Below are positions 1-3,876 of a stretch of 20,837 nt of DNA, in pieces (the stretch's first letter is position 1; each line of letters begins with the position of its first letter). Under the pieces are notes generated by a model. That model did not search any database. It saw only the letters and a list, made by a program, of their open reading frames with translations, and was not told the origin of the DNA. Source of the DNA: a virus; IMG/VR virus record IMGVR_UViG_3300047312_000390, positions 1-20,837 of that record. One strand, 5' to 3'. The position numbers and the translations under genes are program-made.

Positions 1-46
1 CTGGTTTGGGACCAGGACACACTCAGTTCGACTCTGAGGTTCCCGA
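1..46 (+). tRNA. tRNA-Pro (TGG), 5' end cut off by window edge
   Basis: The window opens inside the anticodon arm. The loop TTTGGGA gives anticodon TGG, closed by CTGG/CCAG. The T arm is CTCAG-TTCGACT-CTGAG, and the acceptor 3' strand GTTCCCG plus discriminator A follows. The 5' half lies outside the window. Confidence 0.75.
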
Positions 47-85
47 CGAGGAAGAGGTCAGCGGTTCGAGTCCGCTCGGGGCGGC
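47..85 (+). pseudogene. 3' half of a tRNA (Val-like), no 5' half
   Basis: A T arm AGCGG-TTCGAGT-CCGCT and an acceptor 3' strand CGGGGCG are present, but no acceptor 5' strand or D arm lies upstream. The preceding bases GACGAGGAAG resemble the right half of the Val(GAC) anticodon arm found at 3430, and they overlap the acceptor end of the tRNA-Pro. It is best read as a truncated tRNA relic. Confidence 0.5.
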
Positions 86-155
86 AGTCCTGTAGCTCAG
101 CTGGAAAGAGCACTTCCACAGGGAGAGGTCGCGGGTTCGAATCCCGCCCGGCGGC
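86..155 (+). pseudogene. chimeric tRNA relic lacking an anticodon loop
   Basis: A normal D arm (GCTC...GAGC) and a normal T arm (GCGGG-TTCGAAT-CCCGC) are present. The 5' acceptor strand AGTCCTG does not pair with the 3' strand CCGGCGG, and the anticodon arm CTTCC-ACA-GGGAG has only about three loop bases. This looks like the 5' half of one tRNA joined to the 3' half of another with the anticodon lost. Confidence 0.5.
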
Positions 156-162
156 TGGAAAT

Positions 163-197
163 GCCAACGGTAGCTCAGCGGCAGAGCGCTCCCGTAC
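163..197 (+). pseudogene. 5' half of a tRNA
   Basis: The acceptor-like bases and a good D arm (TA-GCTC-AGCGGCA-GAGC) run to about the anticodon stem. The tRNA-Phe then begins at once, so the 3' half is missing. Confidence 0.45.
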
Positions 198-271
198 GGT
201 GCTGTAGCTCAGTTGGTAAGAGCGCCCGCCTGAAAAGCGGGAGGTCGGTGTGTCGAGTACACCCGGCACCA
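198..271 (+). tRNA. tRNA-Phe (GAA)
   Basis: The acceptor GGTGCTG/CGGCACC pairs with one G-T, and the discriminator is A. The anticodon arm is CCCGC-CTGAAAA-GCGGG. The T arm is GGTGT-GTCGAGT-ACACC, with G in place of the usual T at the first loop position. CCA is not encoded. Confidence 0.9.
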
Positions 272-273
272 CG

Positions 274-293
274 ATGAGGGTCGCGACCCTCAT
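274..293. repeat. perfect 20-bp palindrome
   Basis: ATGAGGGTCG is followed directly by its reverse complement, between tRNA-Phe and a tRNA relic. As RNA or single-stranded DNA it could form a 10-bp hairpin with no loop. As duplex it is a perfect binding site for a dimeric protein. Function unknown. Confidence 0.7.
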
Positions 294-331
294 AAGTCAG
301 GAAGCCACGGGTTCGATTCCCGCCTGGTGGC
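294..331 (+). pseudogene. 3' half of a tRNA
   Basis: A T arm around CGGG-TTCGATT-CCCG is followed by CCTGGTGGCA, a plausible acceptor 3' strand. The upstream bases contain CTCATAA, like a Met anticodon loop, but no 5-bp anticodon stem or D arm can be drawn. The left side runs into the palindrome. Confidence 0.4.
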
Positions 332-349
332 AGGCATCCTGGCGATGAA

Positions 350-431
350 GCCCCGGGGTACGGTGCCGGCACCCTGGGAGCCTGGCCGCAAGCCGGGTGT
401 ACCAGGCTCTGGACCGGCACGGCCCCGGGGC
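350..431 (+). ncRNA. candidate structured RNA: long interrupted hairpin before tRNA-Gly
   Basis: Three nested pairings stack in one hairpin: 350-358 with 423-431 (9 bp, all G-C), 363-369 with 414-420 (7 bp), and 379-385 with 402-408 (7 bp). It ends three bases before tRNA-Gly. No open frame in it looks coding. Function is unknown; it may be a processing signal or part of a longer transcript. Confidence 0.4.
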
Positions 432-434
432 CCT

Positions 435-507
435 GCGGATGAGTCCCAAATGGAAGGGTGCTGGCCCTCCAAGCCAGCTGCTGCGGGTTCGAGTCCCGTC
501 ATCCGCT
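435..507 (+). tRNA. tRNA-Gly (TCC), C33
   Basis: The acceptor GCGGATG/CATCCGC is perfect and the discriminator is T. The anticodon arm is CTGGC-CCTCCAA-GCCAG, so position 33 is C, not T. The T arm is GCGGG-TTCGAGT-CCCGT. CCA is not encoded. Confidence 0.9.
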
Positions 508-620
508 CGATCAAGAGGTACCGGCCGGACGGATAATCCGGATTGGGTGCAAGCGGCTGTCGGGCTGCGGCCGGGCGGGAGGGGGAGGCCGACACCGATC
601 TCCCCCGCGCCGGTTTTCAT
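508..620 (+). other. non-coding spacer with hairpins
   Basis: No gene is seen here. Two hairpins are present: CCGGA/TCCGG at 525-541 with a 7-base loop, and GGGGGAG/CTCCCCC at 581-606 with a 12-base loop. The second is followed by TTTT at 614-617 and could be a weak terminator. Confidence 0.4.
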
Positions 621-692
621 GCTCCGTTAGCTCAGTGGCAGAGCGGTGGGCTCTTAACCCGCGCGTCCGGGGTCCGATTCCCTGACGGAGCA
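621..692 (+). tRNA. tRNA-Lys (CTT)
   Basis: The acceptor GCTCCGT/ACGGAGC is perfect and the discriminator is A. The D arm is GCTC/GAGC and the anticodon arm GTGGG-CTCTTAA-CCCGC. The T arm is CGGGG-TCCGATT-CCCTG, whose loop has TCC where TTC is usual. Confidence 0.9.
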
Positions 693-698
693 CAGCAC

Positions 699-771
699 GG
701 GCGGGTAGGCCAGCGGAAGAGTCAGCCGCCCCAAAAGCGGTAGTGCGTGGGTTCGAATCCCACCTCGCCCA
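699..771 (+). tRNA. tRNA, anticodon CAA by fold (Leu-like, identity uncertain), C33
   Basis: The acceptor GGGCGGG/CTCGCCC has one wobble pair, and the discriminator is A. The anticodon arm is GCCGC-CCCAAAA-GCGGT, so strict pairing gives anticodon CAA with C at 33. CAA means Leu, but the long variable arm of tRNA-Leu is absent (5 bases). Reading CCA (Trp) would need an abnormal 9-base loop. Amino-acid identity is therefore open. Confidence 0.65.
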
Positions 772-778
772 CGCGGAT

Positions 779-862
779 GACACGGCCGTCCTGCGAATCC
801 GTGTCCGGTCCCTCCTTGGGGAGGAACAAGGCCGTCACTCCGGGGGGAGCAAAGACCCCCGG
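779..862 (+). other. three consecutive hairpins in a tRNA spacer
   Basis: GACACGG/CCGTGTC (779-805), CCTCC-ttgg-GGAGG (811-824) and CCGGGGG/CCCCCGG (840-862) follow one another before tRNA-Gln. None is followed by a T run. They may be processing or stability elements. Confidence 0.45.
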
Positions 863-868
863 CGACGA

Positions 869-945
869 TGGGGTATAGGGGAAATGGCAGACCCGCCAGG
901 TTCTGACCCTGGAGTCTCCTGGTTCGAGTCCAGGTACCTCAGCCA
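869..945 (+). tRNA. tRNA-Gln (CTG)
   Basis: The acceptor TGGGGTA/TACCTCA pairs, the discriminator is G and CCA is encoded. The anticodon arm is CCAGG-TTCTGAC-CCTGG. The weak T1-A72 pair and G73 are typical of tRNA-Gln. Confidence 0.93.
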
Positions 946-946
946 T

Positions 947-1022
947 GCCGGTGTAGCTCAGATGGCAGAGCAGCGCTCTCGTAAAGCGACGGTCGGGGGT
1001 TCGATGCCTCTCACCGGCTCCA
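947..1022 (+). tRNA. tRNA-Thr (CGT)
   Basis: The acceptor GCCGGTG/CACCGGC is perfect, the discriminator is T and CCA is encoded. The anticodon arm is CGCT-CTCGTAA-AGCG with a G-A mismatch at the outer pair. Confidence 0.9.
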
Positions 1023-1031
1023 GCAGTACAG

Positions 1032-1117
1032 GTCCGCGTGGCGGAATAGGCATACGCGCTAGCTTGAGGTGCTAGTGCTCCTAGCGGAGCGTGGGAGTTC
1101 AAGTCTCCCCGCGGACA
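1032..1117 (+). tRNA. tRNA-Leu (GAG)
   Basis: This is a class II tRNA with the long variable arm GCTCC-TAGC-GGAGC. The acceptor GTCCGCG/CGCGGAC is perfect and the discriminator is A. The anticodon arm is CTAGC-TTGAGGT-GCTAG. CCA is not encoded. Confidence 0.93.
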
Positions 1118-1151
1118 CATGGCGGATTCCCGGTCACCGGGTCACGGCACC

Positions 1152-1198
1152 GCCGGGGTAGCGCCCGGCAGCCGGCGCGCGGAGCGCTACCTCCGCGC
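1152..1198 (+). ncRNA. candidate kissing-loop RNA: two hairpins with complementary loops
   Basis: Hairpin 1 is GCCGGG-GTAGCG-CCCGGC (1152-1169). Hairpin 2 is GCGCGGAG-CGCTAC-CTCCGCGC (1177-1198). The two 6-base loops are perfect reverse complements and could form a kissing complex. Alternatively 1157-1164 can pair with 1184-1191 over 8 bp, excluding both hairpins. A third hairpin (CCCGG-tca-CCGGG) lies just upstream near 1131. Function unknown. Confidence 0.45.
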
Positions 1199-1226
1199 TC
1201 GGACCTGATGGCCGGGGCCGCCGCGA

Positions 1227-1299
1227 TGGGGGTTAGCTCAATGGGCCGAGCAGCGGCTTTTGGTGCCGCGGGATCGGGGTTCGAGTCCCTGGCCCCCAG
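1227..1299 (+). tRNA. tRNA-Gln (TTG)
   Basis: The acceptor TGGGGGT/GCCCCCA pairs and the discriminator is G. The anticodon arm is GCGGC-TTTTGGT-GCCGC and the T arm CGGGG-TTCGAGT-CCCTG. With the Gln(CTG) gene it covers both Gln codons. Confidence 0.93.
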
Positions 1300-1343
1300 C
1301 TCTAATGCCGGATGTCCGTGATCGTCCGGCTTCCGGCGGAGAT

Positions 1344-1379
1344 TTCCTGTCAGGAATCGTCAGGAATCGTCAGGATGGC
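1344..1379 (+). repeat. tandem 10-base repeats (TCAGGAATCG) upstream of the endonuclease gene
   Basis: TCAGGAATCG occurs at 1350 and 1360, and a partial copy TCAGGATGGC follows at 1370. TCAGGAT appears again near 1433, just before the gene start. The first copy overlaps a dyad TTCCTG-T-CAGGAA. Spacing of one helical turn suggests binding sites for a regulator, perhaps keeping the endonuclease gene quiet. This is an inference. Confidence 0.45.
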
Positions 1380-1450
1380 GACAGATAGGTAAGCAGACGT
1401 GCCCTTCGGACCGGCGTCCGCGTGTCCTTTATCAGGATGTATCGTTAACC

Positions 1451-1858
1451 ATGCATCCTACGCACCTGAAGGGGGACCGAACCGAGGCCATCGTCATGGC
1501 GGCCTTGCTTCAGGTCTATGACAGCGTGCTCGTCCCGTTCGGTAACGGTCGGCGCTATGACCTGGTGGTGGACTCAGACGGCAGGTTCCTGCGCATCCAA
1601 TGCAAGACAGGCCGTCTCCGTAACGGGGTAGTCGTCTTTAACACCGCCAGCCAGGACCCGAGGAACCGCGGTGGCTCAGGCATCAGCTATAGAGGCCAGG
1701 TCGAGCTGTTCGGGGTCTATTGCCCAGACACCCACAAGGTGTATCTGGTTCCTGTCGAGGACGTTGGCCCGAATCATGGTCACCTTCGCCTCGAACCCTC
1801 GCGCAATGGCCACGCGGCTCCGTTGGCTCGAACATACGAAGTAAACACGCCTGCTTAG
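1451..1858 (+). CDS. PD-(D/E)XK endonuclease of the homing type (I-Ssp6803I-like)
   Basis: The 135-residue protein is predicted to cut double-stranded DNA. It matches the single-domain PD-(D/E)XK family that contains I-Ssp6803I, a homing endonuclease encoded in a group I intron of a cyanobacterial tRNA-fMet gene. Visible landmarks are HLKGDRTEA with Glu12, VPFGNGRRYDLVVD with Asp37, and LRIQCK with Gln50 and Lys52, which together make up the family's metal site. A VELFGVYCPDT strand and a VYLVPV strand follow. Here no intron is recognisable. The gene is free-standing between tRNA-Gln and tRNA-Thr, and its last ten bases overlap the 5' end of tRNA-Thr. ATG at 1451 is used because the family match starts about six residues in; the Shine-Dalgarno sequence is poor. 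Its codon use is less GC-biased than the head genes, which suggests separate arrival. Fold and family are fairly sure; the DNA target is unknown. Confidence 0.85.
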   Translation: MHPTHLKGDRTEAIVMAALLQVYDSVLVPFGNGRRYDLVVDSDGRFLRIQCKTGRLRNGVVVFNTASQDPRNRGGSGISYRGQVELFGVYCPDTHKVYLVPVEDVGPNHGHLRLEPSRNGHAAPLARTYEVNTPA

Positions 1859-1920
1859 TAGCAGTGGCAGCACCCCGTCTCGGTAAGGCGGTAGCCGGAG
1901 TTCGATTCTCCGAGCAGGCT
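1849..1920 (+). tRNA. tRNA-Thr (GGT), C33, overlaps upstream gene
   Basis: The acceptor GCCTGCT/AGCAGGC is perfect and the discriminator is T. The anticodon arm is CCGTC-TCGGTAA-GGCGG, giving GGT with bases 32-33 as TC instead of the usual CT. The D stem needs a bulged A. The first ten bases are also the end of the endonuclease gene, including its stop codon. Confidence 0.75.
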
Positions 1921-1923
1921 CAA

Positions 1924-1984
1924 GGCCCGCAAGGGCCGTTCCCGCCTCCGGGCGGATGTGCGGTGTAAGTCCTGGCCGACCAGG
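1924..1984 (+). other. three hairpins between tRNA-Thr and tRNA-Gly
   Basis: GGCCC-gcaa-GGGCC (1924-1937), CCGCC-tccg-GGCGG (1942-1955) and CCTGG-ccga-CCAGG (1971-1984) all have 5-bp stems and four-base loops. The first is followed only by GTT, so a terminator role is doubtful. Confidence 0.4.
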
Positions 1985-1996
1985 CCAGGCGTCCAT

Positions 1997-2073
1997 GCGG
2001 ACGTGGCTCAGTCGGTTACGGCGCCACGTTGCCAACGTGGAGATCGCGAGTTCGAATCTCGCCGTCCGCACCA
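1997..2073 (+). tRNA. tRNA-Gly (GCC)
   Basis: The acceptor GCGGACG/CGTCCGC is perfect and ACCA is encoded. The anticodon arm is CCACG-TTGCCAA-CGTGG and the T arm GCGAG-TTCGAAT-CTCGC. The D stem is weak because the 3' strand reads ACGGC where GAGC is expected. Confidence 0.9.
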
Positions 2074-2080
2074 GTAACAA

Positions 2081-2163
2081 GCGCTTGTGGCGAAACGGCA
2101 TACGCGCACGGTTCAGGTCCGTGTGCCCGCGAGGGCGTGAGGGTTCAAGTCCCTCCGAGCGCA
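2081..2163 (+). tRNA. tRNA-Leu (CAG)
   Basis: Class II tRNA. The acceptor is GCGCTTG/CGAGCGC, the anticodon arm CACGG-TTCAGGT-CCGTG and the long variable arm GCCC-GCGA-GGGC. The discriminator is A. Confidence 0.93.
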
Positions 2164-2173
2164 CGCAGTACAC

Positions 2174-2258
2174 GGAGAGCGAACCGGTCAGGTGACCGGG
2201 CCTCGCTGCTAACGAGAGCGCGGCTTCGCGCCGTGGCGTTCGAGTCGTCCGCTCTCCT
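2174..2258 (+). tRNA. tRNA-Ser (GCT)
   Basis: The acceptor GGAGAGC/GCTCTCC is perfect. The anticodon arm is CTCG-CTGCTAA-CGAG, and a long variable arm containing GCGGCTTCGCGCC is present. The T stem is only four pairs. The 3' end reads CCG instead of CCA. Confidence 0.88.
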
Positions 2259-2260
2259 CC

Positions 2261-2347
2261 GGAAGGTACGCACCCGGCGGTGCAGCTGGTCCCGAAAACC
2301 AGCGGCGGTCGCGAGGCCGTGGGGCTCGACACCTCTACCTTCCTCCA
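2261..2347 (+). tRNA. tRNA-Ser (CGA), C33, odd D arm
   Basis: The acceptor GGAAGGT/ACCTTCC is perfect and TCCA is encoded. The anticodon arm is CTGGT-CCCGAAA-ACCAG, with C at 33. A long variable arm is present. The D arm is a tight hairpin, GCACC-CGGC-GGTGC, without a normal D loop. The T loop CTCGACA starts with C. Confidence 0.8.
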
Positions 2348-2348
2348 A

Positions 2349-2424
2349 GGGCAGGCAGCTCAGGGGTTCGAGCAGCTGGCTGATATCCAGAAGGGCGATG
2401 GTTCGATTCCATCCCTGCCCACCA
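2349..2424 (+). tRNA. tRNA-Ile (GAT)
   Basis: The acceptor GGGCAGG/CCTGCCC is perfect and ACCA is encoded. The anticodon arm is CTGG-CTGATAT-CCAG with a G-A mismatch at the outer pair. The T arm is GATGG-TTCGATT-CCATC. Confidence 0.9.
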
Positions 2425-2425
2425 C

Positions 2426-2498
2426 GGCGGTATAGCTCAGCTGGCAGAGCGCCTGGCCCATAACCAGGAGGCCGGGGGGTCGGAACCCTCTACCGCTA
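2426..2498 (+). tRNA. tRNA-Met (CAT, elongator type), C33
   Basis: The acceptor GGCGGTA/TACCGCT pairs with a G-T at the end. The anticodon arm is CCTGG-CCCATAA-CCAGG, with C at 33. The T loop reads TCGGAAC where TTCGAAC is expected. It lacks initiator features. Modification to read Ile ATA cannot be excluded from sequence. Confidence 0.8.
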
Positions 2499-2502
2499 CT
2501 CA

Positions 2503-2579
2503 GGGCCAGTAGCTCAGCCGGACAGAGCGGCTGCCTTCTAAGCAGCGGGTCGCGGGTTCGAATCCCTCCGGGCGCACCA
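2503..2579 (+). tRNA. tRNA-Arg (TCT), acceptor stem with mismatches
   Basis: The anticodon arm GCTGC-CTTCTAA-GCAGC is perfect and ACCA is encoded. The acceptor GGGCCAG against CGGGCGC has two mismatches, and the T stem has one. It may be decaying. Confidence 0.75.
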
Positions 2580-2588
2580 GTAACAAAA

Positions 2589-2608
2589 CATCCGTCAGCT
2601 GACGGATG
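2589..2608. repeat. perfect 20-bp palindrome
   Basis: CATCCGTCAG is followed by its own reverse complement, preceded by AAAA. A second hairpin, AGTCGCCT-cggc-AGGTGACT, lies at 2621-2640. Both fill the gap between tRNA-Arg and tRNA-Glu. There is no T run, so a terminator in the + direction is unlikely. Read on the other strand the palindrome is followed by TTTTG, which fits a terminator for leftward transcription. Confidence 0.6.
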
Positions 2609-2650
2609 GTCCTGTGGATAAGTCGCCTCGGCAGGTGACTGGTTTAACAT

Positions 2651-2725
2651 GGTCCTGTCGTCTAGTCAGGCTCAGGATGCCGGCCTCTCAAGTCGGTGAC
2701 GCGGGTTCGAAGCCCGCCGGGACCA
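2651..2725 (+). tRNA. tRNA-Glu (CTC)
   Basis: The acceptor GGTCCTG/CGGGACC has one wobble pair, and the discriminator is A. The anticodon arm is CCGGC-CTCTCAA-GTCGG and the T arm GCGGG-TTCGAAG-CCCGC. Confidence 0.92.
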
Positions 2726-2735
2726 CGTAGTGCAA

Positions 2736-2806
2736 GGCCCTATCGTCTATGGGTAGGATCGCTGCCCTTCAAGCAGCTGGACAGAGTTCGAGCCTCTGTA
2801 GGGCCA
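2736..2806 (+). tRNA. tRNA-Glu (TTC), C33
   Basis: The acceptor GGCCCTA/TAGGGCC is perfect and the discriminator is A. The anticodon arm is GCTGC-CCTTCAA-GCAGC, with C at 33 where the Glu(CTC) gene just upstream has T. The T arm is CAGAG-TTCGAGC-CTCTG. Confidence 0.9.
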
Positions 2807-2836
2807 CGAGGTACCGGCTAGGCTGGTGCCATACGA

Positions 2837-2913
2837 CGCGGGGTGGAGCAGTTCGGTAGCTCGCTGGGCTCATAACCCAGAGGCCGCGGGTTCAAATCCC
2901 GCCCCCGCTACCA
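2837..2913 (+). tRNA. initiator tRNA-fMet (CAT)
   Basis: The bacterial initiator features are all present. C1 faces T72, an unpaired first position. The anticodon stem ends in three G-C pairs, CTGGG-CTCATAA-CCCAG. The body beginning CGCGGGGTGGAGCAG is nearly identical to other initiator tRNAs. The T arm is GCGGG-TTCAAAT-CCCGC and ACCA is encoded. Confidence 0.93.
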
Positions 2914-2914
2914 A

Positions 2915-2987
2915 TCCGGTATCCGTTAATTCGGTAAACGAGCAGGTTGTTACCCTGTCCCTCTTGGTTCGAGTCCAAGTACCGGAG
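2915..2987 (+). tRNA. tRNA-Asn (GTT)
   Basis: The acceptor TCCGGTA/TACCGGA is perfect and the discriminator is G. The anticodon arm is GCAGG-TTGTTAC-CCTGT and the T arm CTTGG-TTCGAGT-CCAAG. It starts two bases after the CCA end of the initiator tRNA. Confidence 0.9.
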
Positions 2988-3093
2988 CGCGTGGGCCTGG
3001 GGCCCGTGAGGTACAGCCGGGACGTACGCCCGGCCCGGGCCCCGCTGGGCGGAGCTGCCGCCATACCCAGGGAGCGGGAGGTGCCCCGCACAA

Positions 3094-3168
3094 GGACCAG
3101 TGGAGCAGCTTGGAGTGCTCGTCTCCCCGTCAAGGAGAAGGACGCGGGTTCAAATCCCGTCTGGCCCG
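3094..3168 (+). tRNA. tRNA-Asp (GTC), C33
   Basis: The anticodon arm is TCTCC-CCGTCAA-GGAGA, with C at 33. The acceptor GGACCAG/CTGGCCC has one A-C mismatch, and the discriminator is G, as expected for Asp. The T arm is GCGGG-TTCAAAT-CCCGT. The hairpin GCCGGG/CCCGGC (3016-3034) lies in the spacer before it. Confidence 0.85.
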
Positions 3169-3169
3169 C

Positions 3170-3370
3170 TCAGAAGATCCCCCAGCCGCCCTGCCTGGAC
3201 CGGGCCCGGCGCATCCGCTCGGTCCGCTCGAAGGCACCGAGCTGGTTGAAGCCCCAGGCCCGGCCGGCCCGCAGGCCGAGGATGATGCCGACGCCGAGCA
3301 CGGCCGCCACCCAGGGCAGGCCCGCTTTGGTCAGGATGAGGACGGCACCGATGCCGAGGATGACCCGCAT
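3170..3370 (-). CDS. small two-segment membrane protein, opposite strand
   Basis: This is the only protein gene on the minus strand that I accept. It encodes 66 residues. Residues 2-14 and 17-34 are strongly hydrophobic (ILGIGAVLIL, then WVAAVLGVGIILGL) and are separated by a short K-A-G-L-P turn. The tail, residues 35-66, is rich in Arg and ends GGWGIF. Nearly every codon ends in G or C, as in the head genes, and this is the main reason for accepting it. It fits exactly between tRNA-Asp and tRNA-Val. No clear Shine-Dalgarno sequence precedes the ATG. Size and layout would suit a small holin-like or superinfection-type membrane protein, but no family is recognised and the role is unknown. Confidence 0.65.
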   Translation of the reverse strand: MRVILGIGAVLILTKAGLPWVAAVLGVGIILGLRAGRAWGFNQLGAFERTERMRRARSRQGGWGIF

Positions 3371-3406
3371 GACACAGACGGTACATACCCGGTAACAGTT
3401 TGACCA

Positions 3407-3478
3407 GGGCGGGTGGCGCAGCGGGAGCGCGCTTCCCCGACAAGGAAGAGGACGCCAGTTCAATCCTGGCCCCGCCCA
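3407..3478 (+). tRNA. tRNA-Val (GAC), C33
   Basis: The acceptor GGGCGGG/CCCGCCC is perfect and the discriminator is A. The D arm is GCGC/GCGC and the anticodon arm CTTCC-CCGACAA-GGAAG, with C at 33. The T arm is GCCAG-TTCAATC-CTGGC. Confidence 0.9.
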
Positions 3479-3481
3479 CGC

Positions 3482-3512
3482 TTGACACCAGCAGTAGCCA
3501 GTAGGTTACTGT
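3482..3512 (+). promoter_or_regulatory. candidate sigma-70-type promoter in front of tRNA-Arg
   Basis: A perfect -35 box TTGACA (3482-3487) is followed after 19 bases by TACTGT (3507-3512), or after 18 by TTACTG. tRNA-Arg(ACG) begins 13 bases after the -10 box, a sensible leader length. It lies just after tRNA-Val, so the array has at least one internal promoter. Confidence 0.5.
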
Positions 3513-3524
3513 AGGCGAGTTCTA

Positions 3525-3597
3525 GCGCTCGCAGCACGACGGATCGTGCATCCGGTTACGAACCGGAAGGGTGGAGGTTCAAGTCCTCCCGAGCGCG
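3525..3597 (+). tRNA. tRNA-Arg (ACG)
   Basis: The acceptor GCGCTCG/CGAGCGC is perfect and the discriminator is G. The D arm is GCAC/GTGC, the anticodon arm TCCGG-TTACGAA-CCGGA and the T arm GGAGG-TTCAAGT-CCTCC. A34 would need deamination to inosine to read all CGN codons expected of it. Confidence 0.93.
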
Positions 3598-3600
3598 CGA

Positions 3601-3665
3601 GACCCCGGTCCTGCGGCGGCGCTGCGGCGCTGAGCCGGCAGATCCGGCTGCCGGGGTCCATTTTT
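3601..3665 (+). terminator. intrinsic terminator after tRNA-Arg
   Basis: GACCCCGG (3601-3608) pairs perfectly with CCGGGGTC (3651-3658), and a five-T run follows at 3661-3665. Inside the stem a second hairpin AGCCGG-cagat-CCGGCT forms, giving a branched structure. Together with the promoter at 3482 it would make tRNA-Arg(ACG) a one-gene unit. Confidence 0.7.
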
Positions 3666-3669
3666 CAAG

Positions 3670-3741
3670 GGGCGCATAGCTCAGCGGCAGAGCGACGCTT
3701 TCACACAGCGAAGGTCGTAGGTTCGATCCCTGCTGCGCCCA
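3670..3741 (+). tRNA. tRNA-Val (CAC)
   Basis: The acceptor GGGCGCA/TGCGCCC is perfect and the discriminator is A. The anticodon arm is CGCT-TTCACAC-AGCG with an A-A mismatch at the outer pair. The T arm is GTAGG-TTCGATC-CCTGC. Confidence 0.9.
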
Positions 3742-3803
3742 CCCGGCGGTAGAGGTTGCCGGCTCCTGTACCCGAACGCCCGGGCGCGACTGGAACCGGA
3801 CAT

Positions 3804-3876
3804 GGTGGTTGTAGCTCAAGGTAGAGCCCGGGGTTGTGAGCCCCGGAGGTGCGGGTCGTACCCGTCGGCCACCCCA
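3804..3876 (+). tRNA. tRNA-His (GTG), short T loop
   Basis: It shows the extra G-1 paired with C73 that is diagnostic of tRNA-His. The acceptor is GTGGTTG/CGGCCAC and CCA is encoded. The anticodon arm is CGGGG-TTGTGAG-CCCCG. The T arm GCGGG-TCGTA-CCCGT has a loop of only five bases, so folding or processing may be impaired. The spacer 3742-3803 before it holds only small G-C dyads. Confidence 0.8.

Noticed and set aside
525-541. Hairpin CCGGA-CGGATAA-TCCGG resembling an Ile(GAT) anticodon arm
   Set aside because: No acceptor strand, D arm or T arm fits around it, and position 33 would be G.
175-1321. Short open frames on both strands across the tRNA genes
   Set aside because: They run through tRNA arms, repeat translated T-arm motifs and show no ribosome sites.
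1300-1920. Group I intron around the endonuclease gene
   Set aside because: Both flanking tRNA genes are complete, no split tRNA exons are found at the borders, and I cannot draw a conserved P3-P7 core by eye.
2826-3403. Plus-strand frames of 97 and 189 codons over 2826-3403
   Set aside because: They cross tRNA genes and lie opposite the minus-strand membrane gene, which has a much more protein-like sequence.
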